The notes under the pieces are model-generated. The model made no database searches. It had not been told where the DNA came from and worked only from the letters and a program-made list of their open reading frames with translations. A DNA stretch of 64,000 bases from positions 3,629,001-3,693,000 of the forward strand of contig NZ_CP146608.1 in NCBI RefSeq assembly GCF_037113415.1, written 5' to 3'. Made by a program: the position numbers and the translations under genes. Below, in pieces: positions 50,798 to 58,157 of this stretch. Each line of letters opens with the position of its first letter. Position 1 is the first letter of the stretch. The DNA comes from Devosia sp. XK-2. Lineage in GTDB: Bacteria > Pseudomonadota > Alphaproteobacteria > Rhizobiales > Devosiaceae.

Positions 50798-51250
50798 GTG
50801 AACAAGAACCCTTCCGACCCAACCCTCGAAGAGGCTTGCGTCGCCCGTGGCATGCGCATGACCGAGCAGCGGCGCACCATTGCCCGGGTCATCGAGGAGG
50901 CCTCCGACCACCCCGATGTGGAAGAGCTCTATCGCCGCGCCTCTGCGCTCGATCCGCGCATCTCGCTCTCGACGGTCTACCGCACGGTGAACCTGTTTGA
51001 AGAGGCGGGGCTGGTGACCAAGCACGATTTCAAGGACGGCAGGGCCCGCTTCGAACTCATTCCCGATGAGCACCACGACCACCTTATCGATATCCGGACC
51101 GGCACGGTGATCGAATTCCGCAACGAGGAAATCGAGGCTATACAGGAGGTCATCGCCAAGCGTCTGGGCTATAAGCTGGTCGATCACCGGCTCGAGCTTT
51201 ATGCCGTGCCGCTTTCCGACAAGACGGCCAAGGACGACAAAGCCAAATGA
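50798..51250 (+). CDS. Fur/Mur-family metalloregulator
   Basis: A 150-residue repressor with an N-terminal winged helix (ARGMRMTEQRRTIARVIEEASDHPDVEELYRRA) and a C-terminal dimerisation and metal domain with HHDHLIDIRTGTVIEF. It lacks CxxC structural zinc motifs, as in rhizobial Mur, the manganese-responsive Fur relative, and lacks the haem-regulatory motif of Irr. GTG start, GGGAG about 8 bp upstream. It overlaps plsC by 4 bp (ATGA). Whether it senses Fe or Mn is not decidable here; Mur is more usual in this order. Confidence 0.9.
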   Translation: MNKNPSDPTLEEACVARGMRMTEQRRTIARVIEEASDHPDVEELYRRASALDPRISLSTVYRTVNLFEEAGLVTKHDFKDGRARFELIPDEHHDHLIDIRTGTVIEFRNEEIEAIQEVIAKRLGYKLVDHRLELYAVPLSDKTAKDDKAK

Positions 51251-52041
51251 TCTTCAGGATTGTCTTCTTCCTGTTTGTTTTCGTGCCTTTTATGCTGGTG
51301 GTCATCCCGCTCCAGGCCCTGGTCCTGCTGCTCAAGCTGCCGTTCTGGAACTTCCTGCCGCGCCTGTTCCACCGCATGGGCTGTGTCTTTCTGGGCCTGC
51401 GCGTCAATGTCATCGGCGAGCCCTCCCATGGACGGCCGACACTATTGGTGTCCAACCACATTTCCTGGACCGATATCGTGGCAATCGGTTCGGTGGCCGA
51501 CGTGACCTTTGTGGCCAAGCGCGAAGTGGGCAAATGGCCCTTTGTGGGCATGATGGCCGATCTGCAGCGCACCATCTATGTGGATCGGACACGCCGCTCC
51601 GATGCCGGGCGGACGGCCCAGGCCATGGGCCAGCATATGGCCGGCGGCAATGCCGTGCTGCTTTTTGCCGAGGGCCAGTCCGATATCGGCACCCATGTGC
51701 TGCCGTTTCGCTCCGCCCTCATAGGCGCGGCCCAGCACGCCATGCTCGAGGCGGGCGCCAAGGATGTGCTGATCCAGCCGCTTACCATAGCTTACACCAA
51801 ATTGCAGGGCCTGCCGGTGAGCCGCAATGAGCGTTCGCTGATTGCCTGGATCAAGTCCAAATCGGTCAAGCAGAATATTGCCGAAATTCTTTCAGGCCCG
51901 GTCAAGGAGGTCACCGTGGCCTTCGGCACGCCCCTGCCGCTGCGCGAGGGCGATGACCGCAAAGCGGTCAGCAAAGCTGCGGAAAACCAGGTTCGGGCCA
52001 TGCTGGTGGCGCTCAACCGGGGCGGTAAATTGCCGGCCTGA
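51247..52041 (+). CDS. 1-acyl-glycerol-3-phosphate acyltransferase (PlsC family)
   Basis: A 264-residue membrane-anchored acyltransferase with an N-terminal hydrophobic segment (FRIVFFLFVFVPFMLVVIPLQALVLLLK). The catalytic HX4D motif is NHISWTD (about residues 74-80), and the FAEGQSD segment corresponds to the acceptor-binding FPEGTRS motif. It makes phosphatidic acid or acylates a related lysolipid such as an ornithine lipid precursor. It is translationally coupled to fur, and a second PlsC elsewhere in the genome is likely. Confidence 0.9.
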   Translation: MIFRIVFFLFVFVPFMLVVIPLQALVLLLKLPFWNFLPRLFHRMGCVFLGLRVNVIGEPSHGRPTLLVSNHISWTDIVAIGSVADVTFVAKREVGKWPFVGMMADLQRTIYVDRTRRSDAGRTAQAMGQHMAGGNAVLLFAEGQSDIGTHVLPFRSALIGAAQHAMLEAGAKDVLIQPLTIAYTKLQGLPVSRNERSLIAWIKSKSVKQNIAEILSGPVKEVTVAFGTPLPLREGDDRKAVSKAAENQVRAMLVALNRGGKLPA

Positions 52042-52097
52042 CATCGATTGCAGACAAGTTTACCGATTAAGACTAACAGGCGTTCGCGCTTTTCCCC

Positions 52098-52112
52098 TTA
52101 ACACTCGGTTAG
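52098..52112. promoter_or_regulatory. Possible CtrA site TTAA-N7-TTAG
   Basis: TTAA (52098-52101) and TTAG (52109-52112) with a 7 bp spacer, 31 bp before a small membrane protein gene. One base differs from the CtrA consensus, as at 4880-4894. Confidence 0.3.
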
Positions 52113-52142
52113 CTATGAAAGACCTCCAATTTGGAGGCGATC

Positions 52143-52394
52143 ATGACGTGGGAACTTGTGGCCATTTGGGCAATCGTTGCAGGCGCGACCATCTGGTTTG
52201 CCCTTGACGTGCGGCGTCAGCAAAGCGCCAGGCAGCACGAGCAGCTCGAAGAGGACGCGCGGGAATTTGCGACCGGCGCGGCCTGGCGTCACCGCGAAAC
52301 CGAACCAGCTGTGCCGGTGATGACCTATGACCCATATCGGGTCACCGAGATCCAGCGTAAATTCCTTGAGGAAATGCAGCGTCAGGCGCGTTGA
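52143..52394 (+). CDS. Small membrane-anchored protein, unknown
   Basis: An 83-residue protein with one N-terminal membrane helix (TWELVAIWAIVAGATIWFALDV) followed by a charged, helical cytoplasmic or periplasmic tail ending PYRVTEIQRKFLEEMQRQAR. I do not recognise the family. TTGGAGG lies 6 bp before the ATG, a strong ribosome site, and codon use matches the neighbours, so it is probably real. It stands alone between plsC and a repeat element; a possible CtrA site precedes it. Confidence 0.65.
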   Translation: MTWELVAIWAIVAGATIWFALDVRRQQSARQHEQLEEDAREFATGAAWRHRETEPAVPVMTYDPYRVTEIQRKFLEEMQRQAR

Positions 52395-52425
52395 TTGCCA
52401 AGCTGGCGGTGCGCGGGGCAGAGGA

Positions 52426-52532
52426 CTAGAGCATTTCACCGTTTCGTTGAAGCGCTGAAATTGCTCTAAGTTCTTGTTTTATCGCGCTTCCGAACCGCAA
52501 AACCGTTGCCACTTTTGCTGGAAACGCTCTAG
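52426..52532 (-). repeat. CTAG-ended intergenic repeat, copy 2
   Basis: A 107 bp element bounded by CTAGAGC and GCTCTAG, inverted relative to copies 1 and 3. It contains TTTCACCGTTTCGTTGAA, AAGTTCTTGTTTT and CCACTTTTGCTGGAAACGC. Its right end supplies the stop codon of the adjacent minus-strand gene. Confidence 0.8.
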
Positions 52533-52783
52533 CCCTGCGGGCCCATATGTTGTTTGAGCCGGCCCACAATATCGGCCGCCTTCACCATCAGGCCCAATTC
52601 GATATCTTCTTCGCTCATGCCTTCGCGCACATCCATCCAGACCGGCACCATGATTTCGTGCCGGATTTCCTGCTCGCCAATGGTTTCGGTGAGGATAGCG
52701 CGAACCTTTCCGGTCATCCGTTCGGCCAGGGTCGGGTGTGGCTGGCGCTCGGCCAGGGCAATATCGATCAATTCAAGTCTCAT
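52529..52783 (-). CDS. Small protein, unknown function
   Basis: An 84-residue acidic soluble protein (MRLELIDIALAERQPHPTLAERMTGKVRAILTE... ending GLMVKAADIVGRLKQHMGPQG). No known domain is recognised. The pattern of predicted helix and strand and the GGAG site 7 bp before ATG 52783 support translation. A longer in-frame extension to 52882 exists but reads as low-complexity. It shares its stop with the repeat element. It lies downstream of pncB on the same strand, 136 bp away. Confidence 0.6.
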   Translation of the reverse strand: MRLELIDIALAERQPHPTLAERMTGKVRAILTETIGEQEIRHEIMVPVWMDVREGMSEEDIELGLMVKAADIVGRLKQHMGPQG

Positions 52784-52918
52784 ACTTGGCTCCGCAGAGC
52801 CCCCACCGGCCAGATTGGCCAGCGATGGTTCATCGAGCCTTAACGCTGCTGCGCCCTCATGGGTTCTCCACAGGTGCAGCAATATTTGTGATTGGTCACC
52901 GGCCGGAACGGCCCGTTG

Positions 52919-54226
52919 CTAGACGCGCACGGCGTGTTCCACCATGCCCGCGTCACCGAAGACGCGCAGATAACGCATGATTTCCGATTTGTCACCGGTG
53001 GCCTTGGCCGGATTGTCCGAAAGTTTCACCGCAGGGCGGCCATTGGCCTCGGACACCTTGGCGACAATGGAAATGGGCTTCAGGCCCGGATTGGGTTCGG
53101 GTGCGCAACCCTCGAAATCATTGGTGAGATTGGTGCCCCAGCCAAAGCTCATGCGCACCTTGCCATCGAAATGCAGATACGCTTCCTCGATCATGTCGAC
53201 ATCGAGCCCATCGGAGAAAATGAGGAGCTTTTCGCGTGGATCGCGGCCGCGCGATTTCCAGAAGTCGATGATCTTTTCGCCCCCTTCGATGGCGGGTGCA
53301 CTATCGGGCCGGAACCCGGTCCAGTCGGCCACCCAATCGGGCGCATCGCGCAGGAATGCGTCGGTACCGAAGGCGTCCGGCAGGACAATAAGAAGATTGC
53401 CGCCATAATAGCTCTTCCAGTCCTGCAGGACCCGATAGGGCGCCTCGCGCAATTCCTTGTCCGACCGGGCGAGCGCGGCCAGGACCATGGGCAATTCATG
53501 GGCATTGGTGCCCAGCGCCTCGAGGTCATTATCCATGGCCAGTTTCACATTGGACGTGCCGGTCATATTGGCGCCAATGCCTTCCTTGAGCGCCTCGACG
53601 CACCAGCGCTGCCAGAGGAAAGAGTGGCGCCGTCGCGTGCCGAAATCGGAAATTTTAAGATCAGGCAGCTTGGCCAGCCGCTCGACCTTTTCCCACATCC
53701 GGGCCTTGGCGCGGGCATAGAGCACATCGAGCGTGAAAGGCCCGTAATGCTTCATCGCCGCGCGGCTTCTCAATTCATTGATAATGGCCAGGGCCGGAAT
53801 TTCCCACATGGTGGTTTCCACCCAAAGGCCGGGAAATTCGAGCACGAACTGGCCGTCGCGTTTCTCCAGCCGATAGTCGGGAAGCTGGAAATTTTCCAGC
53901 CAGCGCAGGAAGCCGGGCTGGAAGATCTGCTTGGACCCGTAAAAGGTGTTACCCGCCAGCCAGATCATTTCCTTTTTCGAAAAGCGCAATGTGCGGCAAT
54001 GATCGAGCTGGGCGCGCAATTCGTCGATATCGATCTCTTCGGCCAGCCGGACCGAATTGGTGCGGTTGATCAGGCTGAACGTGGCCTCGACTTTGGGATA
54101 GAGCCCCCAGATCATCTGCAGCATCAGGAGCTTGTAGAAATCGGTGTCGAGCAGGCTCCGGATGATCGGGTCGAGCTTGAAGGTGTGGTTGTAAACCCGC
54201 CGGGCAATATCGGTATAGGTGGCCAT
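52919..54226 (-). CDS. pncB: Nicotinate phosphoribosyltransferase
   Basis: A 435-residue enzyme making nicotinate mononucleotide from nicotinate and PRPP in NAD salvage. It shows [20 protein letters not shown] near the N-terminus, the phosphorylated-His region [14 protein letters not shown] and [19 protein letters not shown] 54226 has GGGGAC about 7 bp upstream, and the frame extends a few codons further. A hairpin repeat lies just before its promoter. Confidence 0.95.
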   Translation of the reverse strand: MATYTDIARRVYNHTFKLDPIIRSLLDTDFYKLLMLQMIWGLYPKVEATFSLINRTNSVRLAEEIDIDELRAQLDHCRTLRFSKKEMIWLAGNTFYGSKQIFQPGFLRWLENFQLPDYRLEKRDGQFVLEFPGLWVETTMWEIPALAIINELRSRAAMKHYGPFTLDVLYARAKARMWEKVERLAKLPDLKISDFGTRRRHSFLWQRWCVEALKEGIGANMTGTSNVKLAMDNDLEALGTNAHELPMVLAALARSDKELREAPYRVLQDWKSYYGGNLLIVLPDAFGTDAFLRDAPDWVADWTGFRPDSAPAIEGGEKIIDFWKSRGRDPREKLLIFSDGLDVDMIEEAYLHFDGKVRMSFGWGTNLTNDFEGCAPEPNPGLKPISIVAKVSEANGRPAVKLSDNPAKATGDKSEIMRYLRVFGDAGMVEHAVRV

Positions 54227-54270
54227 AAGTGTCCCCAATGCGCGGCAGGTCTTGTAACTTCGAGCCGTGC

Positions 54271-54305
54271 CGAAGGCAAATTCGCTCCGGTGGGGAGATT
54301 TTACC
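54271..54305 (+). repeat. Covarying hairpin repeat, copy E (broken stem)
   Basis: Left arm AAATTCGCTCC (54278-54288), loop GGT, right arm GGGGAGATTTT (54292-54302). The left arm matches copy B and the right arm matches copy C, so inner pairs are lost. This looks like a recombinant of two stem types and lacks the second module. Confidence 0.6.
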
Positions 54306-55456
54306 TACGGCCCGGCTTGAAGTTGAAACCGTTCGAACCGCTCCAGTTCCGCATCGATGGCCGCCTTTGCCCCGGCGCCCATATCCTCCAGCCAGGTCCA
54401 TTTCTGCACCAGCAATTTGCCCGCCTGCCTGTCGGTCTTGAGGTCGATGGCGGCAACGACCCGGTCGTCGACCAGCACCGGCAAGGCGAAATAGCCATAT
54501 TGTCGCTTGGCCGCCGGCACATAGGCCTCGAAAATATGGTCATAGCCGAAGAGGAGCTTGAGCCGCTTGCGCTGGATGATCAGCGGATCGAAGGGCGAAA
54601 GAATATGCACCCGATTGGCCGGGGCAGGGGCCGCACTGTCCAGCGCCTCGCGGGTCGTCCAATGCGGCACTTTCTCGGCGCCCTCAATGGTGACCGGCAC
54701 CATTTGCCGGCGCTTGACGCGCGCTTCAATCAATTCGCGCACCGCCTTTTTCGCCGGGGCATTGAGATGGCAGATCGAATCGAGGCTGGCCACACCCTGG
54801 CTGCGCAGCGCCCGGTCGACCAAATAGGCCGTCACCTGTTTTTCGGTGGCGGGACGGGGGCTTTTTTCCCAGCCGAAATGCCTGCCCGTCAGGTCATAGG
54901 TCTTGACCATGCCCTCGCGCGCCGCAATGGCCACAAGCCCCTGATAGAACATCAATTGCAGCACGCGCTTGCTCGGCTTGCGGCTGGCCCAGGGATGGTC
55001 CTTGTCCACCAGCTCGTCATCATCGATATCGCGGATGGACAATGGCCCCTCTTTTTTGAGGCGACGCACCATGGCGCTGACTTCTTTTGCGGTCACCGAG
55101 CCGAACCAGGCACTGGGCTTGTCCCGATAGGCCTTCATGGCCGGGATGAAATAGGGAAGATCGGCGCTGGGCACATAGCTCAGCGCATGCGTCCAATATT
55201 CAAAAATGGACTTTTGCCCCGATTGCAGCACGGCCAGGTCCTGGCGCTGATAGGCGGGAATGCGCGAATAAAGAATATGATGATGGCAGCGCTCGATCAC
55301 ATTGATTGTGTCGATCTGCACATAGCCAAGCTGTTCGATAGCCGCCTGCGCCGCCTGGGGGCCGGACCCGAAAGGCTCGGTCTCATCGAGGCGCTGCGCC
55401 TTCATCCAAATGGCGCGGGCCAGGGCAGGGGTGAGCGTGATGGGCTTTTTGGACAC
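54305..55456 (-). CDS. YcaQ-family crosslink-repair DNA glycosylase
   Basis: A 383-residue winged-helix glycosylase of the HTH_42/DUF1006 family. The catalytic QxD motif appears as QIDTINV (about residues 47-53), near SYVPSADLPYFIPAM. The C-terminal half has WTTREAL and FGYDHIFEAYVPAAKRQYGYFALPVLVDD. Related enzymes (YcaQ, AlkX) unhook interstrand crosslinks and protect antibiotic producers such as those making azinomycin. It is probably part of general DNA damage repair. ATG 55456 gives MSKKPITLT. Confidence 0.88.
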   Translation of the reverse strand: MSKKPITLTPALARAIWMKAQRLDETEPFGSGPQAAQAAIEQLGYVQIDTINVIERCHHHILYSRIPAYQRQDLAVLQSGQKSIFEYWTHALSYVPSADLPYFIPAMKAYRDKPSAWFGSVTAKEVSAMVRRLKKEGPLSIRDIDDDELVDKDHPWASRKPSKRVLQLMFYQGLVAIAAREGMVKTYDLTGRHFGWEKSPRPATEKQVTAYLVDRALRSQGVASLDSICHLNAPAKKAVRELIEARVKRRQMVPVTIEGAEKVPHWTTREALDSAAPAPANRVHILSPFDPLIIQRKRLKLLFGYDHIFEAYVPAAKRQYGYFALPVLVDDRVVAAIDLKTDRQAGKLLVQKWTWLEDMGAGAKAAIDAELERFERFQLQAGP

Positions 55457-55581
55457 GGGTGATTCCTGGAATTGGCAGGAACCTTGTCAGATCAGGGATG
55501 TGTGTCAAATGGGGTCAGGAGTGAAGCGGCCTGCGCAGCTTTGACGTTAAAGATTTCTTTACCCGGCGCGTCGATGATTGG

Positions 55582-55596
55582 TTAACTAATCCCTAA
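55582..55596. promoter_or_regulatory. Possible CtrA site TTAA-N7-CTAA
   Basis: TTAA (55582-55585) and CTAA (55593-55596) with a 7 bp spacer, 9 bp before the start of the small secreted protein gene. Like the two other candidates it differs from the consensus by one base. Confidence 0.25.
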
Positions 55597-55604
55597 GGTT
55601 TGCC

Positions 55605-55823
55605 ATGCGCGTCGCAATAGTCGGACTGCTGACAGCCCTGAGCTTAGTCTCGACGAGCGCTGTTGAGATGAAGACCAAGAGGCCCGTTTGTGCAGGAGAG
55701 ATGAGTACCGAATATCCCTGCGAGTGGCAGCGGAGGCTCATGGTTGCGCAGCGCGAGTTCGTGGCCAACCTTGAAGCGGTCGACGAAACCACCACCGGTT
55801 CGATTACTCAGACAGATCGATAA
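55605..55823 (+). CDS. Small secreted protein, unknown
   Basis: A 72-residue protein with a signal peptide (MRVAIVGLLTALSLVSTSAVE) and a mature part of about 50 residues with two Cys (CAGEMSTEYPC) likely forming a disulfide. No family is recognised. Its last 20 bp overlap the convergent ClpP-PAN gene. Codon use and base composition are lower in G+C than in flanking core genes, as in its neighbour, so the pair may have been acquired together. Confidence 0.55.
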   Translation: MRVAIVGLLTALSLVSTSAVEMKTKRPVCAGEMSTEYPCEWQRRLMVAQREFVANLEAVDETTTGSITQTDR

Positions 55824-57009
55824 CGTCGATAGGCGGAAAGGTTGCCCCTCGTTTGATCCCGCTGGTCAAGTTGGTGGAGGCAAAGGCCGTACCCACATTG
55901 TGTTTCAGGTAGCACTGCTTGAGCCGCGAGTCGTACGTGAACGCGCGGCACGCGTTGTCATCCACACAAGCCATCCGACATGCGCCGGGCGACGAGATAC
56001 CGCGCTCCGGGGACGTGTTGAAATCGCGTCCACTCAGGCCTTGGCGTGGCAATACATCCTGTGTCGGATCGATCGCGCCAATTGAGTAAGTGATCGCGTC
56101 GCCATCTTCGGGGAACAGAAAAATACCCGACATGGCGTCTGCATACGCCTCAAGTCGCTCAACGCCTCCCTTCAAGAAGCAATTCGGCCCGCGAGAAAGA
56201 CGAGGGTTGGCATTAAATGTGAAGGCTAGACACTGGTCTTCGTAGAGGCACATGGAGGCGCACTCAACTGCATCTTCCGTGCGCTCCGAGGAAATGTCCG
56301 AACCGTAAAAGTCTAGGCCACCATAAAGTGCCAGCCTAAGGCCACCATTGGGCGCGGCATCAGGGGGCGTCGAGGCTACCGTGGAGGTTCTCTCAACAGT
56401 ATCAAAAGCAGGCGACGCGAGGCCAAGCCCGCTCAGGTCGGCCAGAACGGTTGGACCAAGTACGTTGATCGCTAGGCTGTCGATTTCGCTGGACGAAAAT
56501 ACATACATGTCGTCGCTAGGTGTTCTGAACATGCGCGTGACCACGCTTGTCGGTGTTCCGAACTGTTCAAGCGCTTCGATAATGTCGGAGACACGAGCCT
56601 GAACGCCTGAGGTGTCATTGGTGCCGTACATCTGGTGGACGCCCAACTCACCCTCTACGAGGCGCTCGGCACCAGCAAAGAAGACAAACGCGCACGCCGA
56701 GTAGCATCCTGCCCCCTCGGGTATCACTGTTGATAGGGCACGATCATGAATGTCGTTTGCGAGAATGAGCCCGCTGGCTACGAGACCGCCGGGACTATTA
56801 AGGACGACAACGTCAGCTTGGGGCGCGGCGGTGAGCGCTCGCCGGAACTCCAGCGGGGTGTTGATCCCGATTTCCCCATCCAAAACCACAACATTTGGAT
56901 GGTCGTCAAAGACTCTAAAGGCGCCGATTTGCTCATCGGCCCACGTTGCCGAAACCAGAGACACCAGGAACACCGATACCACTGGGAAGCATCTGAGTAA
57001 TTGTCGCAT
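55804..57009 (-). CDS. Secreted ClpP-like domain protein with two PAN domains
   Basis: A 401-residue exported protein with a signal peptide (about 1-24, ending TWADE). An N-terminal ClpP/crotonase-like domain (about 38-195) has NSPGG at 71-75, a likely nucleophile Ser104 in GCYSACAFVFFAG and His125 in LGVHQMY, with Asp177 a possible third member. Two Cys-rich PAN/Apple-like domains follow (about 227-297 with Cys 250, 254, 260, 277; about 325-388 with Cys 344, 348, 354, 366). ATG 57009 has GAGGGG about 5 bp upstream. A periplasmic protease or binding role is inferred. G+C is lower than in the neighbours. Confidence 0.75.
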   Translation of the reverse strand: MRQLLRCFPVVSVFLVSLVSATWADEQIGAFRVFDDHPNVVVLDGEIGINTPLEFRRALTAAPQADVVVLNSPGGLVASGLILANDIHDRALSTVIPEGAGCYSACAFVFFAGAERLVEGELGVHQMYGTNDTSGVQARVSDIIEALEQFGTPTSVVTRMFRTPSDDMYVFSSSEIDSLAINVLGPTVLADLSGLGLASPAFDTVERTSTVASTPPDAAPNGGLRLALYGGLDFYGSDISSERTEDAVECASMCLYEDQCLAFTFNANPRLSRGPNCFLKGGVERLEAYADAMSGIFLFPEDGDAITYSIGAIDPTQDVLPRQGLSGRDFNTSPERGISSPGACRMACVDDNACRAFTYDSRLKQCYLKHNVGTAFASTNLTSGIKRGATFPPIDVIDLSE

Positions 57010-57278
57010 CTTGCCCCCTCGCGAGTACATTAGTCAGGCGACGGGGCTGAGAACAAGACGGATATTGGGAGAGCCTAGGACCGACCGGACAGACTTCCTG
57101 CGGCAACTTCGCCGTGACAGCCTTCGCCAGTGATCAGCATGAACGTCGTGCAGGCCTCGCGGGCTTGCCGAGCCCAAACCGCGTAAGCAGCTCGCCTTTC
57201 GCGCATAGCGCTCAAGGCCTTCTTGCTTTCGATCGCTTCACTGAAGCGCTCGATCTGCTACGCAGACCAGCGGCGAAG
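57010..57278. other. Gene-free stretch between the ClpP-PAN gene and tRNA-Ala
   Basis: I see no convincing gene, repeat or integrase remnant here. No direct repeat of the tRNA 3' end was found on the far side of the ClpP-PAN islet (55450-55600). Confidence 0.5.
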
Positions 57279-57354
<76 letters not shown>

Positions 57355-57480
57355 ATCCGGACAGGGGGCGAAATGCAGGCCCTGTCGAGTGTTTTGGGTT
57401 CGTCCGGGGTGGTGCCCGTCCGAAGCGAGGCGGAACCTATTGGATCATTCCGCAACACGCAAGTGCCTAAATGACACTTT

Positions 57481-57519
57481 TTTATCCTGCCGGGCGATTA
57501 TCCCGTCCGGCAGGATAAA
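57481..57519. repeat. Long inverted repeat beside the TIGR02300 gene
   Basis: TTTATCCTGCCGG and CCGGCAGGATAAA form a 13 bp perfect stem with a 13-nt loop, 10 bp past the end of the TIGR02300 gene. No clear T-tract follows in either direction, so the role as a terminator is uncertain. Confidence 0.6.
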
Positions 57520-57529
57520 TTGAACAAAA

Positions 57530-57925
57530 TCAACGGTCTTCGTCGTCGCCGACGTCAAAGCCAAGGCTGTCGTCCTCGTCTTCATCCTCTTCGAGGAAGG
57601 TGTCTTCATCATCGTCGCCCAGGTCTTCATCGACCTCGACATCCTCGACATCGGGAATATCGTCGCCGCTCTCTTCGGCGTCGGCTTCCTCGAGGCTGAC
57701 GATTTCGGGACCGCTGGTATCCTCGACCTCGTCTTCTTCTTCGGTCTCGTCCTCGTCATCCACCTTGCGGGCGGTTGCCGGGCTCGGCTTGCCGGTCAGC
57801 GTTTCGAAAAAGGACCGCGGATAGCTCTTGCCGGTATAGGGCGAGACGATCGGATCCATATTGAGATCGTAGAACTTTTTGCCGGTATCGGGGTCGGTCC
57901 GCTTGGTACCGCGTTCACTGGCCAT
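57530..57925 (-). CDS. TIGR02300-family acidic protein
   Basis: A 131-residue protein with a conserved N-terminal domain (RGTKRTDPDTGKKFYDLNMDPIVSPYTG, the FYDLN motif) and a very acidic, disordered tail of Glu and Asp (about 55-131). The family is restricted largely to alphaproteobacteria and is of unknown function. It is divergent from cmk. The protein's extreme acidity suggests an interaction with basic partners, but this is not known. Confidence 0.92.
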   Translation of the reverse strand: MASERGTKRTDPDTGKKFYDLNMDPIVSPYTGKSYPRSFFETLTGKPSPATARKVDDEDETEEEDEVEDTSGPEIVSLEEADAEESGDDIPDVEDVEVDEDLGDDDEDTFLEEDEDEDDSLGFDVGDDEDR

Positions 57926-58157
57926 CTCTCATGCCTCGTCGAATAAGGAGAAGTGCGGGCGCTTCAGTAGCCGCGAACGCCCATTTCGGTCAGTCCGGTT
58001 ATGGGCAAAGCCCTGCCCTGTCAAACGCAAAATGCGGCCTGGCCCATCTCCCCCGCGGCTCGGGCGCCTCCCGAGAGCTCCAATGCATGCCCCTTGCCCT
58101 TGCCGGTCTGCCCCGCTATCGCCTTTTGCGGCTGATCGCGAAATGGGGACAAAAGAC
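57926..58157. other. Short gap where aroA is usually found
   Basis: Only 232 bp separate the TIGR02300 and cmk genes. In many relatives aroA (5-enolpyruvylshikimate-3-phosphate synthase) sits here; no fragment of it can be read in any frame, so it has moved or is elsewhere. Confidence 0.4.

Noticed and set aside
50798..51250. The Fur-family gene as the Irr regulator acting on nfu
   Set aside because: The sequence has the HHDH motif of Fur/Mur and sits in the usual mur position after rimI; no haem-regulatory motif of Irr is visible. Irr should be elsewhere.
52892..55462. An 856-codon plus-strand open frame opposite pncB and the ycaQ-type gene
   Set aside because: It spans two well-recognised minus-strand genes and their gap, and its translation shows no domain. 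Long antisense frames are common in high-GC genomes.
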